Source: Trujillonella endophytica (GTDB taxonomy: Bacteria; Actinomycetota; Actinomycetes; Mycobacteriales; Geodermatophilaceae). From it: a stretch of DNA of 64,000 bases. The stretch spans positions 1 through 64,000 of the forward strand of contig NZ_FOEE01000001.1 in assembly GCF_900110555.1 (NCBI RefSeq), given 5' to 3'. The notes under the pieces were generated by a model, which saw only the letters and a program-made list of their open reading frames with translations, had not been told where the DNA came from and did no database searches. The translations under genes were made by a program, and so were the position numbers. This document shows positions 1-10,182 of this stretch, piece by piece. Within the stretch, counting starts at the first letter, position 1, and every line of letters begins with the position of its first letter.

Positions 1-282
1 AACAGCACCCCACAGCGAGCCTGGGACCGCGCGCCGGCGCACGGTGGGCCGGCGCAGCTACCGCTGCAGACCGACGCCACCGTGCACCGGCTCACCGTCA
101 TCCCGCACGGCACCGTGACCCTCGGCCGGCACCTGATCCGCCTGGGCGCCGCCTACGGCGGCGCCCAGGTCACCGCCCTGGTCAACGGCCCCCAGGTCAG
201 CTTCCACGCCCTCAGCGGCGACCTGATCGGCCAACTGACCCTGAACCCGGCCAAGCGTTACGCCACACTCTGCGCGGCCTAA
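1..282 (+). CDS. C-terminal end of an IS481-like transposase (cut by window edge)
   Basis: The reading frame is open from base 1 to the TAA at 280-282, about 93 residues. The first residues (NSTPQRAW) resemble the segment just after the last catalytic Glu of IS481/IS3-type DDE integrases, where a 'YNTxRPHQAL' motif is usual. The rest resembles the small beta-rich tail of IS481-family transposases. The DDE core would lie left of the window, so it cannot be judged whether the element is intact. I see no clear terminal inverted repeat in the 80 bases after the stop. The identification rests on a short, weakly conserved tail; another mobile-element protein is possible. Confidence 0.5.
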   Translation, partial: NSTPQRAWDRAPAHGGPAQLPLQTDATVHRLTVIPHGTVTLGRHLIRLGAAYGGAQVTALVNGPQVSFHALSGDLIGQLTLNPAKRYATLCAA

Positions 283-340
283 CCGAAGTGCGACACATGT
301 CCTCAGACATCGCTGCGACAGAGGTCCGGAGACACGACAC

Positions 341-372
341 GCAGGTTTCCTGCGCTCCGGCACTCCGTTCAG
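341..372. repeat. Short palindromic 3'-end repeat, copy 1
   Basis: The core GCAGGTTTCCTGC (341-353) is a perfect 5-bp inverted repeat with a TTT loop. It is followed by a segment that matches 24799-24830 at about 28 of 32 positions. Both copies end on the stop codon of a minus-strand gene, here ilvA. It could act as a transcript end or be a dispersed mini-repeat. Confidence 0.6.
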
Positions 373-1613
373 ACGAGGAAGCGGTAGGCCGTCGTGCCCG
401 GGGCGAGGTGCTGGATGCGCAGCGGGCTGGCCTCGATGCGGGCCAGCAGCGCGGCGAGGTCGGCGGCGTTGCCGACCTCGATCCCGGTCAGCGCGGCGCC
501 GGTCTCGCGGTTGTCGCGCTTGACGTACTCGAACAGCACGATGTCGTCGTCGGCGCCGAGCACCTCGTCGAGGAAACGCCGCAACGCGCCCGGCTCCTGC
601 GGGAACTCGACCAGGAAGTAGTGCTTGAGGCCGCGGTGCACCAGCGAGCGCTCCACCACCTCGGCGTAGCGGCTGACGTCGTTGTTGCCACCGGAGAGCA
701 GGCAGACGACGGTCTGCCCCGGCGCGACGGTCACCTGGCCGCCGGTGAGCGCGGAGCTCGCCATCGCCCCGGCGGGCTCGGCGATGACGCCGTCGACCTG
801 GTAGAGGTCGAGCATCTCGGTGCAGATCTGCCCCTCCGGAACGGCGACCAGCTCCGCGCCGCAGTCGCGCACCATGGGGAAGGTCAGGTCCCCGGCCCGG
901 CGCACCGCCGCGCCGTCGACGAAGGTGTCGATCTCGGGCAGCTCGACCGGGTGCCCGGCCGCCAGGGCCGCGGTCATGTTCGCCGCCCCAGCCGGCTCGA
1001 CGCCGACGAGCCGGGTGGCCGGGCTGTGCTCGGCCAGCCAGGTGCCGGCACCGGCGAGCAGGCCGCCGCCGCCGACGGGCAGGACGACGACGTCCGGCGG
1101 TGCGGGCAGCTGCTCGAGCAGCTCGACGGCGACGGTGGCCTGGCCGGCGATCGTCCCGGGGGCGTCGAACGCGGGGACGAGCGTCGCCCCCGTCGCGTCG
1201 GCGTGCCGGGCGGCGGCGGCGGCCGCGTCGTCGTAGGTGTCGCCGGAGATGACCAGCTCCACCATCCCCTCGCCGAGGGCGGTGATCCGCTGGCGCTTCT
1301 GCCGGGGCGTGGTGCCGGGGACGAAGACGTAGCCACGGACGCCGAGCACGGCGCAGGCGTGCGCCACGCCCTGGCCGTGGTTGCCGGCGCTGGCGCAGAC
1401 GACGCCGGCCGCGCGGCCGGTGGCGTCCAGCCGGCTGATGGTCGTGTACGCACCGCGGACCTTGTACGAGCGGCCGATCTGGAGGTCCTCGCGCTTGAGC
1501 CAGACGTCGGCGCCGGTGGCGGCGGACAGCCGGGCGTTGCGCTGGAGGGGCGTCCGGTGCGCGACGCCGGCCAGCCGGGCGACGGCGTCGGCGACCTCCG
1601 CGGAGAAACTCAC
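369..1613 (-). CDS. ilvA: Threonine ammonia-lyase (threonine dehydratase)
   Basis: A PLP enzyme of the tryptophan-synthase-beta fold that deaminates L-threonine to 2-oxobutanoate, the first step toward isoleucine. The PLP lysine sits in the SYKVRGA motif. The Asn-containing SAGNHGQG loop and the glycine-rich GGGGL phosphate loop are both present. After the catalytic domain, the last ~75 residues (from LKHYFLVEFPQEPGALRRF) look like one ACT-like regulatory domain, so this is a short single-ACT form of 414 residues. I chose the GTG at 1613 because GGGGAGGA lies 7 bases before it; an ATG 13 codons upstream lacks such a site. The gene stands alone; the isoleucine/valine genes are not nearby. The biosynthetic rather than catabolic role is inferred from the regulatory domain. 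Confidence 0.92.
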   Translation of the reverse strand: MSFSAEVADAVARLAGVAHRTPLQRNARLSAATGADVWLKREDLQIGRSYKVRGAYTTISRLDATGRAAGVVCASAGNHGQGVAHACAVLGVRGYVFVPGTTPRQKRQRITALGEGMVELVISGDTYDDAAAAAARHADATGATLVPAFDAPGTIAGQATVAVELLEQLPAPPDVVVLPVGGGGLLAGAGTWLAEHSPATRLVGVEPAGAANMTAALAAGHPVELPEIDTFVDGAAVRRAGDLTFPMVRDCGAELVAVPEGQICTEMLDLYQVDGVIAEPAGAMASSALTGGQVTVAPGQTVVCLLSGGNNDVSRYAEVVERSLVHRGLKHYFLVEFPQEPGALRRFLDEVLGADDDIVLFEYVKRDNRETGAALTGIEVGNAADLAALLARIEASPLRIQHLAPGTTAYRFLV

Positions 1614-1680
1614 GCGCCCATCCTCCCCGAGGGTTCGGCGGGAGCTCGCCATCGGGCGGGGTGCGGCGTCCGGCGCGCCT

Positions 1681-1712
1681 CGTGCTCTGCGTACCCGTGG
1701 ACGCAGAGCACG
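1681..1712 (-). terminator. Hairpin terminator after the DUF4011 gene
   Basis: A perfect 12-bp stem (1681-1692 with 1701-1712, CGTGCTCTGCGT and its complement) closes an 8-base loop. It lies 31 bases past the stop of the minus-strand DUF4011 gene and before ilvA. No U-tract follows, which is common for high-GC actinobacterial terminators. Confidence 0.65.
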
Positions 1713-1742
1713 ACGACGACGAGCTGGTGCCGGGGCCGGGAT

Positions 1743-4700
1743 TCAGTCGGTGGTCGCCGCGGCCAGGGCCCCGTCGTCGGTGCGGACGAGGCGGCCGCTC
1801 GCCAGCACGAGGCCGAGGGCGCGCTCGAGGAGCGGGGCCAGCGACGGCGTCCGGCGGCGGTAGCCGAACACCTCGGCGGTGCGCAGGAACAGCTCCTCCT
1901 GCGCGACGCCTGCCCCGGCGCGGCACAGCGCCACCATCGCGTTGCCGATCTCCTCGGGCGCCACGTGCTCCAGCGGGCGGTCGGCCCCGGAGATCTGCCG
2001 CCGGAAGCCGGTGTAGTCCGCGGGAGCGGTGCCCTGCGGCCAGACGACGTCCCCGACGAGGACCTCCGCGGGCAGCAGCCCGAGCAGGGCGTCCCGGCGG
2101 GCCTCGGTCACCCGGGTGAGCCCGTAGGCGCCGGCGGCGAGCCGGGCGAGCCGGTCGCGGTGCACCGGGCCCTCCGCCTTGACGCCGGCCAGCAGCAGGC
2201 GGCGCACGGCGCGGGCGGTCGGGGCGTCGGCCAGCTGGTCGAGCACCTTGCGCTCGCCGGCCGGCTTCGGCGCCCAGCCGACGAAGAACTGCTGGCCGTC
2301 CAGGCGCGGGGCCGCGGCGCGGGCGGCCGGTCGGCGCGCGGACCGGGCAGCGGGCGGCGGCTCCTCCGCCGCGGTCTCCTCTGCAACGGGCTCCGCCACG
2401 GGCTCCTCCGAGACCACGGCCGGGGCCACGGGCTCCTCGGCGGGGAGGGGCGCGAGCACGGTCAGCTCCGCACGCACCGGCGCGGGCTCCGGGTCGATCG
2501 CCGAGGCGACGGCCCCGTACGGCCCCGACCGCAGCGCGGACACCGGGGGAGCGGCGGCCGGCGGGGTGTTCGGGCCGTCGTCGACGAGGACCAGCACCGG
2601 ACGCGCGTGCGCAGCCACGGGCTCGGGGGCGGACGGCGGCTCGGGGGGAGCCACCAGGGCGCGGGGAGCTGCCACCGGGGCGGCGGGCACGGCGGCGTCC
2701 ACCGCGGCGACGAGCCGGTCCAGGACCGCGTCCCGGTCGCGCAGCCAGGAGGGCGCAGCCACACCCGCTCCACCGCGGGCCAGCGCAGCATGCCCGCGAG
2801 CACCTCCACGGGCAGGCCGTCGCGGTCCCCGACGGTGCGCCGGCCGGCCCACGCGGGCCCGTCGAGCAGCACGGCCATCACCGGCGAGTCCGGCGCGTCC
2901 GCCGTGGCGACCGACAGGTCGATCCGGAACTCCGACAGGCCCACGTCGGTGCGCACGTCCAGGCCGCGCCCGCGCAGGGCGTCGGCGATCTCCTCGCGGT
3001 GCCGGTCCACGGTGGTCAGCGGCCGGGCCTCGCGCGGCAGGGCGTCGGTGCCGAGCGCGGCCAGGTCCAGGTAGGCGCGCAGGTGCTTCACGCCGACGGA
3101 GGCGGTCTGCTCGGCGCGCAGCTGGGTCGGGTCGAAGGAGGTGAAGACGACGACCTGCCGGCGGGCCCGGGTGACCGCGACGTTGAGCCGCCGCTCCCCG
3201 CCGACCCGGTTGAGCGGCCCGAAGTTCAGCGGCAGCACCCCCCGGTCGTCGGGGCTGAACGCCGTCGAGAAGAAGACGACGTCGCGCTCGTCGCCCTGCA
3301 CGTTCTCCAGGTTCTTGACGAACAGGCCCTCGCCGTCGGTGCGGTCCAGCGCCTCGACCAGCCGCTCGTCGCCGGCGTCGCGCAGCAGGGCCTCGATGTA
3401 GGAGCGCTGCTGGGCGTTGAAGGTGACCACGCCGATGGACGGCGTGCGGTCGGTGGCCTCCCCGCCCGCCCACGCATCGAACCGCCGGCGGATCTCCGCG
3501 ACGATCGCCTTGGCCTCCATGGGATTGGTGCGCAGCAGCCGGCCGGCGCCCGACCGGTGGAAGGTGCCGTTGACCCGCACCAGCGAGACGCCCCGCCCGT
3601 CCGGCTCGGCCGAGGGCCGCCCGTGGGTCGGCGCGGGGAACGACGACAGCCGGTTCTCGTAGTAGTTGGTGTTGCTGAAGGCGATGAGCGACTCGTCCTG
3701 GCTGCGGTAGTGCCACGACAGCCACTGCCGGGGAACGCGCGCCTGCACGCACTCGGAGAGGATCGATTCCTCGTCCTCCACGGCGGTGCCGATCAGGTCG
3801 GCCGGGTCGTCGTCGCCGGTGGCGGGCTCGGCGAACGAGGTGGGCGGCATCTGCCGGCTGTCCCCGACGACGACGGCGGCGCGGGCCCGGCCGAGCGCGC
3901 CCACGGCGTCGGCCACCCGGATCTGCGAGGCCTCGTCGAACACGACCAGGTCGAACAGGCCGGCGCGGGCGGGGAAGAAGCGGGCCACCGAGTCGGGGCT
4001 GACCAGCACGCACGGGGTGACGGCGGTGACGAGGTCGGCGTACTGCTCCAGCAGGCCGCGCACGCCCAGCCCGCGGCGGGACCGCGACAGCTCCCGCTGC
4101 AGGGCACCGACCCGGCCGTCGCCGGAGTGCGCGTCGAACGGCCGCCTGGCCAGCAGCTGCGCGGGCAGCGCCGCGGCGAGGTGGCGGCGGACGGCGCGGG
4201 AGGCGGCCGAGAACCGGCCGATCGCCACCTCGTGCACGTCGGGGTCGAAGGCGTCCAGTCCAGAGGCGTCCCGGCGTTCGGCCACCGAGGCCCGCGCGAC
4301 GCCGTGCTCGAACGCCCGCAGCGCGTCGTCGGCGGACAGCTCGCCGCGGACCAGCGTCGTCCGCGCGTCGGTCAGGCCGGCGGCGCGCAGCGGCTCCAGG
4401 GTGTCCAGGAAGCTGACCCACCGGCGCAGCGACATGAGGCCGGTGTGCTCGACCCCGCGCTCCGGGCGGGTCATGGTCCAGCGGAACACCAGGCCGTCGT
4501 CGGCGCACCACGCCGCGAGCCGCCGGCCGTCGCTGCCGCACACGGTCAGCAGCGCGGTCAGGGAGTCGCGCAGCCGGGCGACCGCCGCCGCGGCGGCGGG
4601 ATCGGGGCCCGGCCCGGCGACGACGTAGCGGCGCAGCTGCACCGCGAACTCGCTGGCGCTGTCGGCGAGCGCGCCCGACCGGCGCAGCCATGCGACCTGG

Positions 4701-7700
4701 CCCTCCAGTAGGCCCGGCTCGAGGATCGGGTTCCAGCCCGCCGGCACCGAGAGCCCCGGGATGACCGCGGCCCGGGCGGCGAGCGCGGCGGCCGCGGTCT
4801 GCAGCCGCCACAGCGTGGCGGTCAGCTCCGGGACGTCGCGCAGCCGGAGCTTGACGCCGGGCCGCAGCACCGGCTCCAGCTGCTCGCGGACGGCGGCCAG
4901 GCCCCGGCGGCGCGCGGGCCAGGTGGCCGCCTGGGCGGTCTGGGCCGCGACGTACATGTCGGCCAGGGGGAGGGCGAGTGCCTCCGGCGTGGCGACGTCG
5001 AGCCCGGGGTGCACGCCGGTGGCGAAGGCCGCGGCCTCGGCGAGCGCGTGCCCGGTGGCCGCCGTCCACCGCCCGGTCGGGACCTCGTCGAGCACGTCCA
5101 GCGAGGTGGCCGGGCCGGAGAGCAGGTGGGCCAGGCCGTCCAGGTCGGCCGGCGTGCGCACCTCGCGCAGCGCGCGGGCCAGGTGCTCCTCCGTGGGCAG
5201 CGCGCGGATCGCCGTGTCGACGGCGGCGGCGGCCTGCTGGGCGGCGAGGAGGTCGACCTGCGGGACGTCGACGAAGGCCCAGGCGTGCCGCGGGGAGGGG
5301 CGGGCCAGGTCGGCGACGTCGGGCAGCAGCGCCAGCGCGTGCCGGACCGCCGTCAGGTCGTCGGCGGAGGCGGCGGCCACGACCGTCGCGGGGACGGCCA
5401 GCACGGGGGCGTCGTCGCCGGCGGCCAGCAGCGCCGTCCGCGCCGAGTAGTAGGACAGGCCGGCGGCGTTGGGCGCGTGCAGCCGCTCGGCGTAGCGGGC
5501 CAGGGTGCGGCGGGCGGCGCGCAGGTCCTCCGCGTCGGTCGCCAGCCCCTGCCGGTCGACGGCGACCGCGTGCTCCAGCGCGGCCTTCACCTGCGCCCGC
5601 ACCGCCGCCGCCTTGCTGCCCTTGTCGTGCAGGTCGAGTGCGAACGGCCCCATGCCGACGGCGTCGAGCCGGCGGGCGACCACGTCGAGCGCGGCCCGCT
5701 TCTCGGCGACGAACAGCACCCGCTTGCCGTCGGCGACGGCCCGGGTGAGCAGGTTGGTGATGGTCTGCGACTTGCCGGTGCCGGGCGGGCCCTCGAGCAC
5801 GAAGGTGCGGCCGGCCGAGGCCTCCGCGATCGCGCGCAGCTGCGAGGCGTCGGCCGGCACGGGGCAGGCCGCGGCGAGCTCGTCGAGGTCCGCGCCGTCG
5901 GCGGTGTCGGGGGCGGGGTCGGCGAAGGCCTCGGTGGGCCGGTGCAGCAGGTGGCCGACCAGCGGGTTGTCGGCGAAGTCGGCCCAGTGCTCGTCGAGGT
6001 CGCGCCACAGCCGGTACTTCGCGAACTGGAGGACGGCGAGGTCGGCGGTCGCCTCGACGCGGTGGGGGAGCCCCGCCTCGGCCAGCGCCAGCCGCATGGC
6101 CTGCAGCGCGCGGTCCAGGCCGATGCCCGCGCCGTCGCCGTCGGGCTCGGCCAGGCCCGGCACGACGAGGCCGTGCACCTGGCGCAGCTTCTCCAGCAGG
6201 CAGTAGTTGGGGGTGCTGGTGCCCGTGTCGTCGAGGGTCAGCCGGTAGCCGCCGCCGCGCGAGGCGGGGGTGAGCACGACCGGGACCAGGACCAGCGGCG
6301 AGCGCAGCGGCCGGCCGTCGAGCTCCCAGACCAGGCTGCCCAGCGCGAGGTACAGGTTGTTCGCGCCGGTCTCCTCGCGCACGGTCTTGGCCTTGTAGGC
6401 CAGGCCGCGCAGCCGGGGCAGGTAGCCGCCCTCGGTGACGTCGGCGTGCACCGACCGCCGCTCGGTGAGCGTCTCGGCGAGCAGTTCCTCGGGCAGGTCG
6501 CGGGCGGTGGCGGCGCCGCGCTCCCGGTGGACGGCGGCCAGCCGGTCCGACGCCAGCAGCGAGACCGCGGTCCCGCCGGACAGCAGGTCCTCGAGCGTGC
6601 CCAGCGAGCTGGCCGGGACCGTCAGCGGCAGGCCGGACCGCTCGGTGTAGTTGATCAGCCGGTTGCGCAGCGACAGGTCCAGCAGCGCGTTCTTCCACTG
6701 CTGCACCCGGGCGGGGGCCTCGGGGCGGCCGTGCCGGCTGGCGGGGGTGCGGTCGTGCTCGCCGCGGGTCGGCTGGACCGGGCCGCCGGAGCGGGGTGCC
6801 GCCGGCCGGTACTCGACGACCTGCACGGCGCCGTCGACCCCGCGGGTGCGCGCCGGAAGCGGCACGATCCCGTCGCGCCGGGCCCGGTGGACGTCGGTGA
6901 CGCCGACGATGCGGTCCAGCCCCGCGCCCGCGGCGTCGCCGCCGGCCAGCCACGCGGAGTAGGCCGCCCGGTGCAGCTCACCGAGGTCGGGGGCCGGGGT
7001 CCCGTTCTCCGAGCCGGTCAGCAGGGTCGCCTCCAGCAGCCCGATGTAGCCGAGATCCACGAGGTTGACCAGCGGCGCGACGTCGGTGGTGGCCGCGCTG
7101 TCGGTGCCGCGCTCCTCCCGCCAGTACCCGAGGAACGCGTGCCCCGCCCCGGTGCTCCCGATGCCCTCGGCGATCCAGATCAGGGGCCGGATGCCGACCT
7201 GCTCCAGCGCGGCGGCCAGGACGACGACGGTGTCCAGGCTCGAGCCGACGCGGCCGTCGAGCACGTCACCGGGGGTGCGGATCTTCTGGCCGACGTCGGC
7301 CCAGTCGGCGGGCGGCTCGCTGTGGCGGACGGCGCGCGCGGCCAGGGCGCCGGCGAGCGCGGCGACGATCGCGTCGACGCGGTCGGGGGCTGCGTGCGCG
7401 CCCTGCAGGGTGGGGTCCCCGGTGCGCTCGGCGAGCAGCGCCGCGGCCTCGTCGAGCAGGGGGGCGATCGCGGGGTGGTGGGGCAGGACGTGCGCGGCGA
7501 GCATCTCCAGCGCCAGCGTCGCGGGGGCGGCCAGCCACTGTCCGGCGGCCAGGACCTGCACCGGCAGCGCGGCGCCGCCGACGTCCTCGCCGTCGACCAG
7601 CACGTCGACCTCGATGACGCCGGGCCGCTGCTCCTCGATCTGCAGCATGACCGCGGGGTCCATGGCCAGGCCGACGTCGCCCAGGACCGTCGTCCGGCCG

Positions 7701-7945
7701 GCGTCGAGGTCGACCAGCCGCTCGACCGTGCCGCCGATCGGGCCCTCGGCGTCGACCACGCGGATGCGCACGGTGGCCGCGCGGGCGGGGCCGCCGTGGT
7801 TGGTCAGCGCCAGGCGCGACACCACCGGCACCCGGTTGTGCGCCAGGGCGTAGGACAGCACCGGTGTGCTCGTCGCGGAGATCGCCACGGCGGGCCGCGC
7901 GCTGCCGGCAGCGGCGGGCGCCGGGCGGACCGGAGTGGTGCTCAT
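1743..7945 (-). CDS. DUF4011 SF1 helicase with MTES_1575-type nuclease domain, frameshifted near 2750
   Basis: A giant protein, about 2067 residues if the frame is restored. Order: N-terminal beta domain and transglutaminase-like segment (to ~330), DUF4011 (~400-650), superfamily 1 helicase with Walker A GPPGTGKS near 717, Walker B FDEAS near 1337 and the C-terminal motif RLNVAVTRAR near 1588. A Vsr/MTES_1575-like nuclease fold (~1650-1730, FRIDLSVA...VLLDG) and a C-terminal DUF3320 helical domain (~1880-1960) follow. The first frame runs from 7945 to about 2755, then becomes low-complexity Pro/Ser/Arg sequence. The other frame resumes at APSWLRDRDAVLDRL and continues to the stop at 1743. Adding one base to the CCC run near 2751-2753 joins them cleanly. 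Proteins of this architecture are regarded as candidate phage-defence or DNA-processing factors. Whether the shift is real or a sequencing error cannot be decided here. Confidence 0.85.
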
Positions 7946-8096
7946 GGCGTCCTGTCTACCGGTCCGGACGGACCGGTCCGGTCAGGCGGGGGCGGCGTCT
8001 GTGGCGGGTGTGGCTCGCGGGGACAATCGTTGCCGAGCGCGGCGTTTCGCCGGCGATCGGTCCGGCCTCCGGGCGGGGTCTGCCTACCGTCGGCCG

Positions 8097-8618
8097 ATGG
8101 CGGAGATCCCAGCAGTGCCGACCGCCGACCCGCTCGCCGACGCCGACGTCGAGACCGCGCCCATGGCGCTCCGGTCCCGACACCGGGCGCCCGGCGGGCC
8201 GGTCGCCCGGCGTCGGGTGGCGCTCGCCGTGGCCGCCCTCGTGCCCGCGGTCGTCGGGCTCGCCCTCGTCGTCGCCCCGGCGGTGGACGGGGCCGGCTCC
8301 GCCGCGGCACCCCCCACGCAGGCCACGGCGGCGCCGAGCACTCCCGGGCCGGGGAGGACCGCCCCGGCGCGGACCTCGTCGACTCCCGTGGATCCGTCCA
8401 CGCCGGCGACGCCTCCGGCCCCGGCCGCCGCGCCGCCGATCGTCGGGGACGGCTCCGGCGGCCCGGGGGAGATCCCCGCCGCGACGACCCCGCCGGTCGT
8501 TCCCGCGGTCGCGCCGGAGGCGCCCGCCCCGGCGCCGGGGTGCGGCCGTCCCGGCCGGGCCGAGGGCGGCCGCGGCGCCGGCAACGGCAACGGGCGGGGC
8601 TCGGCGAACTGCCCCTGA
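8097..8618 (+). CDS. Hypothetical Ala/Pro-rich membrane-anchored protein
   Basis: 173 residues, family not recognised. After ~40 charged residues comes one hydrophobic segment (VALAVAALVPAVVGLALVV, about residues 42-62). The remainder is an Ala/Pro/Thr-rich stretch typical of exported wall-spanning tails, ending in a Gly/Asn-rich segment. The ATG at 8097 is chosen over longer upstream options because TACCGT (8085-8090) lies 6 bases before it, the leaderless promoter pattern seen repeatedly in this window. The gene is divergent from the DUF4011 gene. Long frames also run on the opposite strand here, so some doubt remains. Confidence 0.5.
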   Translation: MAEIPAVPTADPLADADVETAPMALRSRHRAPGGPVARRRVALAVAALVPAVVGLALVVAPAVDGAGSAAAPPTQATAAPSTPGPGRTAPARTSSTPVDPSTPATPPAPAAAPPIVGDGSGGPGEIPAATTPPVVPAVAPEAPAPAPGCGRPGRAEGGRGAGNGNGRGSANCP

Positions 8619-8741
8619 CCCCGGACCGGGGGAACGGGTTGTGACGCGCGCATGACGTCCCGTCCCATCGGCGCGTCGGCGGCGCCGCCCGCGGCGGAGT
8701 GCTGCCACGGTGCCCGGCACCGACGCCCGTGGAGGTCCCCG

Positions 8742-8861
8742 ATGTCCTGTCCGTCCTGTACCCCGACCCGCCCCTGCGCCACGTGCCGGCGGGCCCGCAT
8801 CACGACCATCGTGCGGGTGCGCTCCAGCTGGACCCGCCGGGGCCGCGGCGCCGCGCGCTGA
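8742..8861 (+). CDS. Possible 39-residue protein with paired CxxC motifs
   Basis: A very short frame, MSCPSCTPTRPCATCRRAR at its N terminus, followed by an Arg-rich tail. The two CxxC pairs nine residues apart could bind zinc. GGAGGT lies 5 bases before the ATG, a good ribosome site, which supports this start over an in-frame ATG at 8652. No family is recognised. It precedes the Nudix gene by 29 bases, so the two might be co-transcribed. GC-rich DNA makes small chance frames common, so this is tentative. Confidence 0.35.
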   Translation: MSCPSCTPTRPCATCRRARITTIVRVRSSWTRRGRGAAR

Positions 8862-8890
8862 GCCCCGGGCGCCCGTGCCAGGGTGGGGTC

Positions 8891-9349
8891 GTGGCGAAGC
8901 GGAGCGCGGGCGTGCTGCTGCACCGGCGCGGCCCCGCGGGCGTCGAGGTGCTGCTCGGCCACATGGGCGGGCCGTTCTGGGCCCGCAAGGACGCCGCCGC
9001 CTGGTCCATCCCCAAGGGCGAGTACGTCGACGGCGAGGATCCGGAGGCCGCCGCCCGCCGCGAGTTCGCGGAGGAGCTGGGCAGCCCGGTGCCGGCCGCC
9101 GAGCTCGCGCCGCTGGGGGAGGTGCGCGCCTCGGGCAAGGTGCTGACGGTGTGGGCCGCCGAGGGCGACCTGGACGCCGACGCCTGCACGAGCAACACCT
9201 TCGCGCTCGAGTGGCCGCCGCGGTCGGGCCGGATGCAGGAGTTCCCGGAGATCGACCGGGCCGGCTGGTTCGACCTCGTCGCGGCGCGGGAGAAGCTGGT
9301 GAAGGGGCAGGTGCCGTTCCTCGACCGGCTGGCCGGGCTGCTGGGCTGA
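8891..9349 (+). CDS. Nudix hydrolase
   Basis: 152 residues with a complete Nudix box: Gly, five residues, Glu, seven residues, then REFAEELG, starting at PKGEYVDGEDP. This motif carries the metal-binding glutamates that hydrolyse nucleoside diphosphates linked to another moiety. The fragment 'FWARKDAAAWSIPKGEY' is typical of the small actinobacterial NTP-pyrophosphohydrolase-like group (annotated as Nudix or DUF/NTP pyrophosphohydrolase). The substrate cannot be told from sequence. The GTG at 8891 begins the conserved AKRSAGVLL strand; no strong ribosome site is visible. It is a single-domain soluble protein. Confidence 0.9.
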   Translation: MAKRSAGVLLHRRGPAGVEVLLGHMGGPFWARKDAAAWSIPKGEYVDGEDPEAAARREFAEELGSPVPAAELAPLGEVRASGKVLTVWAAEGDLDADACTSNTFALEWPPRSGRMQEFPEIDRAGWFDLVAAREKLVKGQVPFLDRLAGLLG

Positions 9350-9468
9350 TCCGGCGCGGCCGGGGGCCCCTGGGGTGCCCGTGACGGCGGCTGCCCGTGG
9401 GGCGATCTCGCAGGCCGCCGCTCCGGAGGTCCTGTCCGCGGCGGTGGAGTCGGTCTAGCTTGCGGCGA

Positions 9469-9489
9469 GCCGGCGGAGGGTCCGCCGGC
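9469..9489 (+). other. Perfect hairpin in the leader of the DUF4234 gene
   Basis: GCCGGCGGA (9469-9477), loop GGG, TCCGCCGGC (9481-9489): a perfect 9-bp stem 20 bases before the ATG at 9510. A TAGCTT hexamer (9456-9461) just upstream could be a -10 box, which would put the hairpin at the 5' end of the transcript. A stabilising or attenuating role is conjecture. Confidence 0.45.
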
Positions 9490-9509
9490 CGCAGCAGGAA
9501 GCGGGGACC

Positions 9510-9998
9510 ATGTCCACCTCCCAGTACCCGACCGGGCCGTCCTACCCGGCGCCGCAGCCTCCGCAGGGCTACGCGGCCCCGGGGAGCTACCCCGCGCCGA
9601 TGCCGTCGGCGCCCGCGGGCGGCTACGGGCTGACGTCCGGGCCGATCGGGAAGGTCCGCAGCACCGGCACCTGCATCCTGCTGTGCATCGTGACCCTCGG
9701 GATCTACTCCCTCGTCTGGTTCTTCCAGGTGCACGAGGAGATGAAGCGGCACACCGGCAACGGGCTCGGGGGCGGGCTCGCGCTGGTCATCGCCGTGGTC
9801 TTCGGCATCGCGTCGCCCTACATCACCAGCGGCGAGGTCGGGAACATGTACGAGCGGGCCGGCCGTCCGAAGCCGGTCAGCGGCTCCACCGGCCTGTGGT
9901 ACTTCCCGGGCATCTTCCTCGTCGTCGGCCCGATCGTCTGGTTCGTGAAGACCAACGGCGCCCTCAACGACTACTGGCGCTCGCTCGGCGCCGCCTGA
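9510..9998 (+). CDS. DUF4234 family membrane protein
   Basis: 162 residues. A Pro/Tyr/Gln-rich cytoplasmic head (PAPQPPQGYAAPGSYPAP, ~1-45) is followed by three or four hydrophobic helices (CILLCIVTLGIYSLVWFFQVHEEMK, LALVIAVVFGIASPYI, YFPGIFLVVGPIVWFVKTNGALNDYW). The 'TLGIYSLVWFF' and 'NGALNDYWRSLGA' blocks are hallmarks of DUF4234 proteins, small actinobacterial membrane proteins of unknown function. The ATG is preceded by a purine-rich GGAAGCGGGG. It stands alone, with a strong terminator directly after it. Confidence 0.85.
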   Translation: MSTSQYPTGPSYPAPQPPQGYAAPGSYPAPMPSAPAGGYGLTSGPIGKVRSTGTCILLCIVTLGIYSLVWFFQVHEEMKRHTGNGLGGGLALVIAVVFGIASPYITSGEVGNMYERAGRPKPVSGSTGLWYFPGIFLVVGPIVWFVKTNGALNDYWRSLGAA

Positions 9999-10012
9999 GG
10001 TCCCGCCTCGGC

Positions 10013-10047
10013 CGGCCGCGCCGTCGCCTCCCGCGACGGCGCGGCCG
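10013..10047 (+). terminator. Strong hairpin terminator
   Basis: A perfect 15-bp stem (10013-10027 with 10033-10047) around a CTCCC loop, 15 bases after the stop of the DUF4234 gene. There is no U-tract. Confidence 0.75.
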
Positions 10048-10182
10048 ACGCGTGTCCACGGCCGGTTCGTGACGGTTCGCTGACGTGTCGTCCCATCCGC
10101 CCCACCCGGCGCACGGCGCGCGTCCCGACTGGCATCGTCTGCGCGCCGAGTCCCGATGGACTCCCCGGAACGAGGAGAGCCC

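Noticed and set aside
2999-4711. Long plus-strand open frames antisense to the DUF4011 helicase gene (also 288-3074 and 5009-8644)
   Set aside because: Repetitive Arg/Gly/Val-rich products with no domain. The minus strand carries conserved helicase motifs throughout.
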